NCBI GenBank assembly: GCA_019054805.1 | Contig: JAHQIY010000006.1 | Coordinates: forward strand, 3,534,001-3,598,000 | Direction: 5' to 3' | Length of the DNA: 64,000 bases | From: Brachionus manjavacas | Lineage: Eukaryota; Rotifera; Eurotatoria; Ploima; Brachionidae | Shown: positions 43,374 to 55,345 of the stretch, one piece after another | Layout: the number at the start of each line of letters is the position of its first letter | Numbering within the stretch: position 1 is the stretch's first letter | Notes under the pieces: model-generated | Told to the model about the DNA's origin: nothing | Databases searched by the model: none | The model's input: only the letters and a program-made list of their open reading frames with translations | Translations under genes and position numbers: made by a program

Positions 43374-46300
43374 TTACCGTGGAAACATCAGAATAAATGA
43401 AACAATTATGGCAATAATATACAAATAAAACAATGTTCTGTCCAAAACTAAAGCAACTTGTTTCCACTCATTGGTTTGTTTGGTTTTTGCATCAGTGTTT
43501 TCCAATTTTTTACGAGTGTGTCTCAAATAGTCACGAATTTCTTTGATATCATTTTCAATTAAACTAAAGCTCAAATTAAGGTCATTGGTAAGGTTGTTGG
43601 TGTATTGTATTGAATTGATTTGATTGAATTGCTGATGATTTTGAACTGTAGGATACTTTGATCCCTGTGATGGTAATGTTTGATATATTTGGGGATTATT
43701 GAAAGCTTGATGACCTAAAATTTCACAGTGCCCTATACCAGCATAATTTGCCTTGTAAATTTGATCATTTGGATAAGGTTTATTCATATAATTTTTTATT
43801 TCTTCATTGGCATTTAGCGCTGTACAGCTTTGACTATTCACTTGAGTTTGATTGCTAAGCGTTTGATAAACTGGAACCTTATTGACATGATGAAGAAGGT
43901 TACCATTCGATTGATTACTTGTGTTATTGACCGAAGTGATTATGGTTGCAGGAGTTTCTAATTTTCGAGATTTTTTAACTGGTGCTGGAGGCAAAGCTGG
44001 TGGAGTAACCATGCAAAAGATACGAGCCAGAAATTCCAGAAAAACTTTTCTGATTATATATGGCACATGACCTTGTCCACGAAAGAATATATGAACTACA
44101 GCTGTGCATGAGCAAGTACTTGTGGCGATCATTACCATATTTAGACAATAATAAGCACCAATTACAGGTATGTTGTCACTTGCTGATGGCACATTTTTTG
44201 ACAAAAGAAGCAACAGTACAAAAAATGAGGTAAATATGTTCATACCGAGGACCATTTTCGCCGGAGATTCAGGTGGCAACCAAAACAAAATCTAGAAAGT
44301 TAAGTAAATAGGGTTTTTCCAAAAGTTAGATGATATTAACTAATCCGCAGAAAGTGAATTGGTTTTTAAAATTATCAGTTTTAATTCTTATTTATTAGCT
44401 TTTAAAACGCTATGTGAGATGACCTAACCAGGTGACCTATTTTTAAAATAATTTAAATTTAAGCAAACTAAGGTTAGAAAATTCGAAATCTGATCACTTA
44501 ATTTGCCCCAAGATTTTGACTCGCCCATATAAACTAATCGGTTAACCGGGTGAGGGACAATTGGGTTTATACGGTTTACCTAATTACCCAATTTTTAGTA
44601 GGATTGACCCTCATATTAACCCGGTTAGCCGGATTTTCACCCGATCACACCAAAAAACACGATCACGGGTTAAAATCTGTGCAAATCGGTTAAATGGGTT
44701 ATTTTGGAGTTAATGAGTTGAATTTTCGGAATAATGAGGTGAAACCCTATTTACCCCTTAACCCCAAGAAATCACCCGGTTAAAGATCAGCACCTTGATT
44801 ACTGACAGCTGTTGTCTTTTTGTTTTATTTAGATGCTTTAACTCAAGATAAGTTGGCAGTCTAATTAGGTTTGTTTGGAATAAACTTTTATGATGGTCAA
44901 AATCGGCCAAAATCTAATTTCAAATTTGACTAGATCTCACTAATTGCCCCTGGTTTTTTTTAAAGTCATTTTTCAGCCTCAAAAAGGTAAGAACATATCA
45001 AGCAAAAAAAACTTTTTTTTCTACGAACTCTCTATTGTATAATTATTTAAAAAAGTTTAAGACATCTAACGTTAATGAGATAAAATAAACACTTATTATA
45101 AGTTGTCACCCGATTTACACATAATATCCCAATCTTACAAAATATTTTTTTATTTTTAGATGTTTTATTTCAAACTTTAACTTCATTATTTATTAAATAA
45201 ATAAAAACGAATAAAGAGAAAATAAATATTTCAATCACTTTTTCATATCTGTTTTCAAAACTTAATATACGATATCTATAATGAAGATTTAGCTAAAAAT
45301 ATTTGAAAAAGTCATTGAAAGAAAGGGTTGAATGGATTAAGTTGCGCCCAAAAAATCAAGAAAATTAGTTCAAAAATTTGAAAAATTAATAAAAAATTGA
45401 CCTTTTTTTATCGAGGGTTTAAACATTTTTGAAAAAAGGAGCATTCAAAAGCCGAATCTTTAAACTTTTTGGATCTTATTTGATAGTATCTGTCATTTTT
45501 TTAATTGAATTGCCGTAAATATTGTAAAAGATAATGGGTCGGTGATGGGAATTTATGAATTCAGATAATGGTCAAGTTTTAAATCATCTAACTCTCAATT
45601 AGTAGATAAAAAATATTTTTTACTGTTGTCAAGCATGATAAAAGAACACATGGTAAAACTAGAATGTAGTTGTAAAAGCCACCTTTACGTTTCATTTTCA
45701 AAAAAAAGGTTCTAAAAAATTTAAAATTAAAAAAAATAATCAATTTTTTTCCATTTTCTAATTTTACATGTCTGGGAATATTTCTTTACAGCATTCATAT
45801 TTAATCTCACTACGTATTCCTTTTGCTGAAATAATATCCCATTCATTTGATTCTGTGTATTGATTTCGATTTATTTCTTCCAATCCCTCATAAAATTTTA
45901 TATCAATCGAATCTCCATTATAAGTCCAACTTCCTTTTTAAAATTCTTCAAAGTTACCCATTGGTAAACAAAATTGTCTTACCAAATTTCATAGAGCAGT
46001 TCTGTTCATCATAAGGAAATTTTTGTATGTTTATTTGACATGTTGATTTGAAAATACTTGGAGGTCGCCATGTTACAGTACCATCAGGCTTGACTATTGC
46101 CAACACTTCTCGTTTCTCTTCAAGACGTGCGTCAGCATAGTTGTACAAAACGATATCTTTGACATGAAAAAAAATCTTAAACCAAATCTTAATTTTTGAT
46201 AGTTACCTGGTGTCCAAATACGATTAACAGGTAGTCGTATATCGAAAACGGCACCATATTGAGAAATGTTCCATTTTAATGCATTATCTTTCCATTGCTT

Positions 46301-46774
46301 AAAGAACGGTTTTAAGATTTTTATTAATTTATTTTTTTAAACTATACATATACTGAATGAACATTAGTTACTAGAACTTGATTTTTTTCATCCTATTAAA
46401 TTCATTTAATAAAATAAAATCTTTTAAATTTTAAAATCGTACCAAATCTATCAATTGAATGAGATATAATCCAAAATAAACAACTACTTTTTCACTCATG
46501 TTATTCACAGGTCTTCCAAATTTGACTTGGTAATTTTTTAATAAATCATCAATCAGACGCTTTTCATTATTTAGCTGTACTGGTCCCGAGTTGTTAAAGA
46601 TTATGGACTTCACTGACTGAATATTAAATAACATCATGAAACCAATCAATGCTAAACAGAATTATTAGATAGTCGGTTTAATTTCCGGGAATCTATCAAA
46701 AGGAAGAAATTCACCGGACTTAAAAAACAAGCTTTACTTATGGCCCAGAATAAACTGATCAACTGAGACAGCAT
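43374..46774 (-). CDS. Nicotinic acetylcholine receptor alpha-type subunit with PAK pore motif
   Basis: Eight exons: 46738-46774, 46443-46651, 46348-46392, 46207-46297, 45983-46156, 45768-45933, 45624-45711, 43374-44291. They sum to 1728 bases, 575 residues, all in phase. A signal peptide (about residues 1-24) is followed by an NEKRLIDDLL start and a DEKNQVL block encoded by a 45-base exon, the size I recall for this exon in other nicotinic subunit genes. The Cys-loop is C167-C181 (13 residues between). Vicinal Cys233-Cys234 (YECC) define an alpha-type agonist loop. TM1 is about 252-270, TM2 283-303, TM3 about 312-335, then a roughly 215-residue Asn/Gln-rich cytoplasmic loop and TM4 about 552-573. 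Before TM2 the sequence is PPESPAK (Pro280-Ala281-Lys282), not the GEK of cation channels. Such PA substitutions mark anion-selective Cys-loop receptors, including molluscan acetylcholine-gated chloride channels, so chloride selectivity is inferred. The last intron (1.3 kb) holds repeat-like DNA. Confidence 0.92.
44540..44790. repeat. Repeat-like block with inverted ACCGGGTGA words in the receptor's last intron
   Basis: The word ttaaccgggtga at about 44550 recurs in inverted orientation near 44770 (tcacccggttaaa). Further cccggtta and tcacccgat words lie between. The outer parts also pair loosely (tttggg/ccca-rich stretches). It is GC-richer than its surroundings. A degenerate MITE is plausible, but no ends or target duplication were identified. 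Confidence 0.45.
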
Positions 46775-49700
46775 TGTATCGATTTTAAACTAATCGTCTG
46801 ACAGTTAATAGAAATAATTAATTTTTTTGAAATTTTAATGATTCATTTGAATTTTTCTCTTGTGACTTTTTTATCTAAATAAACAAAAACATTTAATTAA
46901 AAATCTTTCGATTTGTTTATTCAATTTTAAAAATTTTATTTAAATTTAAAAACTTGAAATTTTGAATGACATTTTGCCTTTAACCTTTTTAAGATTAGAT
47001 GGAAATTTGAAGGAATTTATTAAAGTTTTGCGGCTGAAATTGTTTAATTGGTTAAATATTAGTATATCCCAGAAAAGCTAATTCAATTTTCAGCAAAAAT
47101 AAACCAAACTAAAAGTTCCTGTTATTTGATTTTATTAATTTTGAATAATAGTTTTTTTTAATAACAAATTCTGTTTAACAAAATCAATAAAATATTTTTT
47201 TCATTCATTTTCAATAAAAAATTGTTTTTCATTCTGGGGCTTTGAAAATTTTTCTTTATTGTTTCATTAGTTTTAGTTGTAGTTATAGTTTGGCTTAATT
47301 TCTCTTGCTTCAAGTACTTTATATCTCATTATCATAACTAAAAACTCAATTCATCTTCCGACAATGACAATTATAAATTCAAACATGGACCCAAGGGAAT
47401 ACGGTCCACAAGCATAAAAGCGTTCATAATTACTTTCAAGCTTTACCTAAAAAATTTGATTAATTTTCTAAGTATCTAAGAGCAATGAATTTCCTGAGAC
47501 CAAACACTTATTTAAAACAGTATGAAGCTCATGCTTCTTTGAAAATATCTTATGAAATCTCATAATGTAAAATCTAATTATATTTAAGGTGAACGTCATT
47601 GCCAAGAAAAAAGCTAAATCAAATTAGTTCTATTTTTCTGACTTTTTAGGTTTATTTGTTCTTGAATTATTTATAAAGATGAAGAAAAAGAGAAAATTTT
47701 CAAAATTTTCAAAATGTGCCTGCACATAAAACTTAAAAGCTACATCATGAGAATAAGTTGTGTCTTCAAGTTTAAAAATTTTTAGGCTTTAATAAATATT
47801 ATAAAATAAATGAGTTTCCGTTTCTAATGGAAATAAGAAAATACAATTTCTATTTTCGTTCTTTGCTCGAGTCTTTTTGATAAATCGATATGAATTTTTT
47901 GTTGACTAGTTTTGATAAGTTTTGCAGAAAATTGGCAAAGATCGAAACAATCATTAGCCATTAATAGGAAAAAATTCAACTTCGTTTAAAAATGAAATTA
48001 TTTAAGATTTTTAATTCTGTCAAAAAATATCCTTTTTTCGTTCTTGAATTTCAAATAGAAAAATAATTGCTTTCTCCAAAAAAAATTGATCTGTTGATTT
48101 TTTGCCGTCGTCATTCTACATTTTATAATTTAAAACAAATAATCACATCTTTTAAAAATTTATAAAGAAAAAAATTATTATCGAACGATGTTGGTATAAA
48201 CCCTAAATTATGAGTTTCTCTTTTTTAGTCTTTATAAGTTCTTAATGAAAAATTAAAATTGGGAATGTATTTCCGCCTATTTTGCATTCAATTTTTTGGT
48301 TAAATTAATTTTGAGAAAATTTTGCTTTGAATAATTGAATCCTCAAATCGACAATTCATTTGATTGATTTTAGAAATAATTTCATTTCGAAGCTAAATAA
48401 ATTTTAACAGAAAACTGTAAAAGATGGTGTAATTAACCAAATTTGGCGAGATGTCATGCAATATGTGATTATCTCTTGTAGAAAAAATTTGAACAATTTT
48501 TTTGACAAATGTGTCACCGTAATTGTTTTATTATTCATTAATTACATTATTTTAAAAAGAATTTAACTATTTCAATTAAAATTAATTTGAAAAAGTAAAA
48601 AACTTTTGTGTTAATATAAAAAAAGATAAGAAAGCATCAAAGAAATTAATTAGGATTCGTAAAATTTATTTTGAAAGCGAGGTAAACAGAAGCACTTGTT
48701 TAACCAATGCATAAATAAACAAAATAAAAATATACAAATATAAATAAAATTAGAATTTTCTTTTAAGTTTTTATTTAACTCGTTATTTGGGAAATTTCAT
48801 TTTTCTCTACTCAAACTTTCAATCTATTCTGATTAACTGCCTAAAAACTTTTTTATACTAATCGATTTTGAAAGAAATCGGAAAATCCACTTACAAGCAA
48901 GTTTAGTGATTTGTAACTTTATTTTTTGTGCTCAAAGTCATTTCTTATTTTTTTCAAAACAGAAAAATTTGAAGGTTTATTTAACAAAAATATCATCTTT
49001 AATTTTCTTTTTCCTTCTTTAACTTTTAATTATTGCAAATATTTAAAGCATTCTTTTCAATTTTTTAAAATATTTTTTCTTTATTAAATAAAAAAAATAC
49101 TAAGCATTAGAAATAAAATTGAACTAAGTTCCAGTCTACAATATTTGCTTGTTATATCTGTATCTAATAATTCAAGAACAATTCTCGTTATAATAAAAAA
49201 ATCTGCCCATTTTCAATCCTAGCGGATAATAGCAGAGACGCTCATATTTTTATATGTACTTTTTTGAGAAACGACTCCCAAGTGATACTTTATTCTTATT
49301 TTCATTCTCGGTGCACTAACTAATCTCGTTGCTGGCTATTAATTAATTAACTTTGAATTACTATGTAAGATATTTCAATTATTTTGGATATTCAAAAAGT
49401 TTCATAATTGACTACAAAAGATACTTATTTTAATTTTACCTTATAACGACTAACAGCTGAGTCTCATTTCAAACCTAATCATATTTTTAATTAATAATAA
49501 AATAAAGCTTGATGACATTGAGTTAAATTGTAATTTTATTAAAATTTAAATTCTTGAAATTCTTTAGTTAATTGTATCTTTTATTGATTTTCACAATAAA
49601 CACTCATTAGTCCAACTAATTTATTTGATAATTAATATTTTGTGCTTTTTAGAATTTAATGAAAATATTATTAAAATCCACTAGTGTCATTAGAAATTTT

Positions 49701-51319
49701 TATTCTACCGTAGGAAGTGCATTTGGTAAAAAATTTAAGCGATTATTTTTCTTTGCTTTCAAAAATAATTTCAATTATAGAAAAGAAAATTAATAAAGCA
49801 ATGTCTGTACTCTTTAATTCATTTAAAATTTCCGACTTTCTTAATCCAATATAGACTTTTCTAAGTAATTTTCACAAACAGCATATTGAATAACATAGTC
49901 ATTAATATACTTATCGACATGTAGTGTTAAATAATTATTAGAAAGCATTTTCTATACATTTTATTTTAAATTAAATATAAATAAGGAAATATTATCCATG
50001 CACCTTTTAGAATTGTTTTCCAATTACATACATTTTTAGATCCAAAAAATTCGATCTAAATTAACATGAACTGCAAAATTTTTTAATTAAAAAACAGATT
50101 TCCTAAGATTTCTTTTTTTCTTTTATTTAAAAGCGTTTTTTAAAGTAAAGGAAAATTAGATAGCTAATTCAGAAATAAATTTAACTTGGTTTCTTTGGTA
50201 TACCAATATAAAATGGACTTTTAAAAGTGTAGTTACGCCAAAATAAACAAAAATCAGCCACTGTTGAACTTTATAATAGTAATCTAGCTTCAATGATTAA
50301 TTAGACAAATGCTTGTCAGTGCATCGAAATTTTTTAAGAATTTTTGGCTGGAAATTATTGCAAATAAATCATTATTAAGATAGTGGAAAAACGAAACAAA
50401 TGAGTAGAAATTTTGATTTAAAATTAAAAAAAATAAAATGAAAATACAAAAGAATTTATTACGATAATTATAAACTAGCTACATTTTTTTAAGTATCCCA
50501 TAATTGTGAAAAAAAAACATCAAAAGACGCTGATTAAATTTAATGTCATTAGCTATGATTAACTTTGTAAAAGTCAATCAAAAATCTCTGAGAATCGTTT
50601 CTAATAAAAGCTTGCAGCGTCAATATCGATTTATCTTGTAGAAAAATTAAAATTTCTAATTCTTTTTATAACCTTTAAATTAAATGTTACTTCATTTAGA
50701 AAAAATAAATAAACTGCTAGTTAAAATGAATAAAGAACTTTGCTATTAGATTAAATACATCTATCTTAGAATTAAAATAAAAGCAAACTTCTAATTTCAG
50801 TGACAAATGCTTTGCCAAAATTTAGAAAAAACGCTCCATTAGTTAAATAAAAATCTTAAGATTAATCCTCGAGTAAGTTATATTAGAAAACAAAATAATA
50901 TTATTATGTAAGCTTAATGAAAAATAAAAATGATATTACCGGTTTTGTTTAATTCTAAATAATAATCAAAATTATAAAAATTTACTATTCAACCTACAAA
51001 CGAAAAATGAAGCATTCATTTTTGTTTTGCCAGATTTTTGTATAGGGTTACCTTTGCAAAGTAAAATTTTGTATTTAAACTGTAAATTTAATTTCATCGC
51101 CAAATTTTAACTTTTTAAATATTTATTTTTAAATTTTAGAAAATGATTATAATCTCTTTATTTTATTCTTAACACTTTCACCAAAAATTTATTACAAAAT
51201 GAATTGTTCTTAGCAAAAAAATAAAATAAAATAAAAATTGATACTTAGAAGCAATTTTACATAAAATGAAAAATTCAAATAAAATCCTGTAGTAGGAGTA
51301 ATAATAAAAAACCGCGGCA
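46775..51319. other. Long AT-rich intergenic region (about 4.5 kb)
   Basis: No gene, RNA or transposon could be recognised on either strand. The first few hundred bases should contain the promoter of the receptor gene. Confidence 0.5.
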
Positions 51320-53165
51320 TGAAATTAATCATGCGGAGCGCGTCAACAGTAGATGATGCCCTGTTGCGGTGGCGAGATGCTTGTCGAAGTTGTTCTTGAA
51401 TGAGTGGACTGTAGTTGAGTAAATGATTTCGTCTGGTAGGACGTACCAAAGGTTAGCAGTTCTATTATTGAAAAAATTGTGCCTTGGATAACAACATCTT
51501 ACTATTTCACACCTGAAAAATCCTCTATGACCCCCTCGCGGCTCCGAGCGTAGCGGTTCTGCGTACCAGTTTATGTGCACTAAATTTTATTTAAGCTTAA
51601 ATTTCTGTATTATATCTCCGCGGATATGCCTTATTGTTAGTGTAGTTAGCCCTAGTTTGCTGCATCGATCTTCGTTGTTTAAGCTCTTGAACTCATGTAT
51701 GTCGTGGCTTCGTGGCTCTGTGTTGTACTTTTTCTAGCAATTTTATTTCTTTCTGTGTCTAACGAGAGCTGAAAAATGCGTTTTAAGGGAAGGGCGAGCG
51801 TGTTAGCGCATTCTTGAGGATGGATACCGTCCGTGCAGATTGATTTATGGGGGTTTAGTTGGCTAAGAATCAGTTTAACGTCAGAGGCTGTTACTTTTAT
51901 TGTGGAGATTGAGTTGGGTGTTCTCGAAGCGAAAACTGGCATTCCATCGAATGTGTCCTCTTGAACGAATACGGAGTTAAAGTGTTGGTTTAAAATGTTC
52001 GCAATCGTGGTTTTGTCTTGTTGAGCTATTTCTTGTTCATCTTTCATAAAATTGAAATGAGGTTAACCTTTTGCTTGCTGTTAACCTATGCATACAGTCG
52101 TTTCGGGTTGTTTTTGTCTGATGCTAGCTTGTATTCGTAGTTTCTAGTAGCCTCGCGAATTTTTTTTCTACTTCAAGTTTTGCCTTAGTGTATCCAAGTT
52201 ATGGCTGACGATTTTATCTACCTGAGGCTCTAACTTTGTTCCAGCTAGATTATTTTTTCATTATTAATTGTTTTAGTTCTTGGTTCATCCACGAAGCTGT
52301 TTTTCTAATGACTTTGTGGTGTTTTATTTTCGTAATAAAAGTGTCGCATGCTCAGTTATATAAACTAATGAATGAATTGTAGCAGCAGTTAAAGTCCTGT
52401 TCAGAGAAAAGTTTGTCCCAGTAGTGATTTCAAAGGCTTTGTTCAGTTTTTCATCCTCGCCCTGGTTGTACCTGTACCTATAGCTTTTTGATACCTTTGA
52501 TGTGCAGGTAGGAAGTTGGTACTCCCATGTTAGCTTAATGTGTGCTTGTTCTCGCGCTCCGAGCGGAGCAGAGTCGTTTACGTAGTGTATTCGATAGGGT
52601 GAGTCAGTAATAATGAAGTCGAGAATGTTAGACAAAATTCCGTTGGCTTTGCGAAATGTAGGCTTGTTTACGTGCTGGTAGAGTGATTCATCGTTTAGCA
52701 ATAAATTTGCTTCCTGGACTTTCCTCGTTCCCAAACACAGACACGGACCCGTCGTTGAGCCTTTTTACGTAGGGGAAGTTGAAATCCCCGGCGATAAGTA
52801 ATCCTGTGTTTCTTGTGGTGTACGGCTGATTTGGCGGCTCTCAAGGCTAAGTTTATTTCGTTTTCGACTAGGGAGTTAGCAGCTTAGTTATTTCCTAGTG
52901 GTGGGCGGTATATGCAGCCTACGATTACAGTTTCCTTTTTCAAGTTGATTTGACACAAGAGTTGTTCTAGTTGTGTTTGTATTATTGAGATCGTTACTGA
53001 TGTATATTGCTACTCCGCCTCCGTGAGTAGACCTGTCATTTCTGGACACGTGGTAGCCAGCTAATGATGAGTTGGAGACGTTAGTAAACTAAGTTTCTGT
53101 GATAAGGATAACGTGCGAACGCTCTTGAGCGATTCGGGCCTCGAAATTTGTATTACAGTTCAAAA
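51320..53165 (-). pseudogene. Decayed LINE: endonuclease and reverse-transcriptase parts
   Basis: Read on the minus strand from 53165. An endonuclease-type (EEP) segment includes VILITET and GGGVAIYIS. At 52734-52324 a fragment holds ILSNILDFIITD, typical of the C-terminal endonuclease, and the linker before the RT. At 52047-51679 is the pre-RT region with QLNPHKSICTDGIHP. Then 51580-51329 holds the tail with YPRHNFFNNRTANLW. Most of the RT palm is missing and there are several frameshifts and stops. It is GC-richer than neighbouring DNA. The 3' end runs into tattattactcctactac on the coding strand, a possible microsatellite tail. Confidence 0.72.
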
Positions 53166-53249
53166 ATTTGTAAAATTTAGTATTATATGAAATAAGATAA
53201 CAATAAATAATTTAGGATATTTTTATAGATTATCAAGTCAGAATTATCA

Positions 53250-54140
53250 AGGCCATCTTAAAAAATTCAAGGTTTTGCTGTGGATGTAGTCTTTACGGAT
53301 TTGGAATGGACTTTTATAAAGTTTCTCTTAGAAAATTCTTGTACTAGCTTAGATTTTTTTAGCCTAGGACAAAGAATTATTGAGTGGATTCGTTCATTTT
53401 TAACTGAAAGGTCACAAAGACTCGTTTTTGGTGATGCGAGTTCTAGTTGGGTTAATGCACTTTCAACATTCCATAGGGCTCAGTTTTGGATCCTCTTCTT
53501 TTTGTCATCTGCATTAACGATATGTTAAAGATCATTTCAAATAGTTTTGAAGCATATGCTGATGATACAAAGATTTTATCAGTTGCCAAAAATTTTTATT
53601 CAAGTTTGTAAGTGGTCCGAACATTGGTATACTCAGCATGATGTTGAAAAATGTATAGTTGTTCATATAAGCAACATCAATAAAAAGTTTAATTATTCAA
53701 TTTATTCTCAGGTACTAAAGAAGTCTAATTGTGAAAAGGACTTACTTAGGAATTTACATTTACGATGGTTTGAAATGGGGCACTCAAATAAAAAACGCAG
53801 CGTCGAAAGAAAATTGTTTATTAGGAATGATTAGAAAATTGATTATTTGACCGATTTAATTGGGTTACTGTATTGTTCACTTGTCAGACCGCACTTAGAA
53901 TAGGGGATTAGCTCTCGGTGTCTATATTTTGAAAAAGATGTGAATGCGCTGCAAAAGCTACAAAGAAGAGCGACTAAATTAGTTCTTGAAATGCGTTAAT
54001 TTGACTACTCGGAAAGACTATTAGAGTTGAATTTGCCCGACTTAAAAACAAGAAGAGTATCTGGCGACCTGATTCAAATTTTTAATATAGTTAATGGTAT
54101 TGAGAATGTAATTTTACCAGCAGGATCAATTAAAGTTTAA
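53250..54140 (+). pseudogene. Decayed LINE reverse-transcriptase fragment
   Basis: Starting with AVDVVFTDLEWTF (motif A decayed), it carries IEWIRSFLTERSQRLVF, a trace of the DD motif and NCEKDL. Then come SLVRPHLE, LQKLQRRATKLV and the TRRVSGDLIQIFN tail. It includes many stops and frameshifts. It is in the opposite orientation to the LINE at 51320-53165 and abuts the Gypsy fragment at about 54140. Confidence 0.75.
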
Positions 54141-54144
54141 ACAC

Positions 54145-55036
54145 CAAGTAAAAAAGAAAAACGGCAAAATAAGATTATGTATTGATTACAGGCAACTGAA
54201 TAAAGTAACAAAGAAAGACATCTATCCAATACCAAGATTAGATGAAACAACAGACAATTTTTTTGGAATCAAATGCTTCAGCACTCTGGATATGGCTAGT
54301 GGATACTACCAGATAAAATTGGACCCAAAAGATAAAGAAAAAACGGCTATTACGACACCTTTTGGACTTTACCATTTTAAAAGGATGCCATTTGGATTGA
54401 CAAACGCACCAGCAACTTTTCAGAGAATGATTGATAAAGTTCTAAAGGATATTATTGGAAAATTTTGCTAAGTATACCTGGATGACATAATTGTTTTTTC
54501 TAAAACCGTGGACGATCATATCATACACCTTAAAATAATCTTTGAGAAATTGAAAGCTGCAACGTTAAAATTAAACAAAGAGAAATGCTTCTTTATGAAA
54601 GATGAAGAAATATATATGGGACATGTTATAAATCAAAATGGATCTTTGCCCTGTGAAGAAAAGGTTAAAGCAATTAAGAACTTTAAATAACCTAAATCAG
54701 TCAAACAACTTCAGAGTTATCTCGGGATCTTAGGTTTTTATCGGAAATTTATTGAAAACTATGCAAAAAAAGCCCAACCTTTGTTTGCTTCATTTAAGAA
54801 TAAAAAAAATTTCGAAGAACATTTTGATCACAAATGTTGTAATTTCTTTGATCTTCTTAAAGATAAAATAACAAGTTAAAATTTTCTTATTTTTCCGAAT
54901 TTCGATGAAGTTTTCAAGCTGGAAACGGACGCAAGTGATGTTGGTATAGCAGGTGTACTTTCTCAAAAAAGAAATGGTGAATGGAAACCGATTGCATATT
55001 GGAGTAGACAGTTGACTTCTGCAGAAAGAAATTATT
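54145..55036 (+). pseudogene. Gypsy-type reverse transcriptase and RNase H fragment (inverted block)
   Basis: Gypsy pol signatures in order: CIDYRQLNKVTKKDIYPIPR, LDMASGYYQI, FGLTNAPATFQ, then VYLDDIIVFSK with the catalytic YLDD after an in-frame stop. The connection follows as LGFYRKFIENYAKKAQPL and the RNase H start as [16 protein letters not shown]. It stops at SAERNY. Several in-frame stops inactivate it. It lies opposite in direction to the gag-protease part at 55037-59476, with which it should be co-linear, so one block has been inverted. Confidence 0.85.
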
Positions 55037-55345
55037 GAAAGTCGTCGATCTGATGCATCGTAAAATTACAACAACCAAGTTCATTCATTGATTTAGCAAA
55101 TATATCCTCGTTTTCAGATAAAAATGAATCTATTCTCTTTTGTTCTTCTTTAGAAAATTCAACTCGATTTAGTGCTTTGTTTTTTCTGTCTTTTACTACT
55201 TCTTCCCCACCTAGTGAACTATAAATTTCTTTAAGTTTATCCCTAGTTCCTTGTACCTAACCCATATAGTCGAGACCAATTAAGCAATCATGTTGTAAGT
55301 CCACTGCCACATAAACATCAAGTTTCACTTCATTAGTACCAATTC
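54827..55345. repeat. Segment duplicated at 63385-63904
   Basis: The segment is nearly identical in the same orientation to 63385-63904, with only a couple of base differences seen by eye. It spans the inverted junction near 55036, so the rearrangement came before the duplication. Confidence 0.9.
55338..55345. repeat. Left 8-bp target-site duplication of the MULE
   Basis: accaattc, identical to 57704-57711. The intact word occurs once at the unoccupied site near 63896-63903. Confidence 0.9.
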
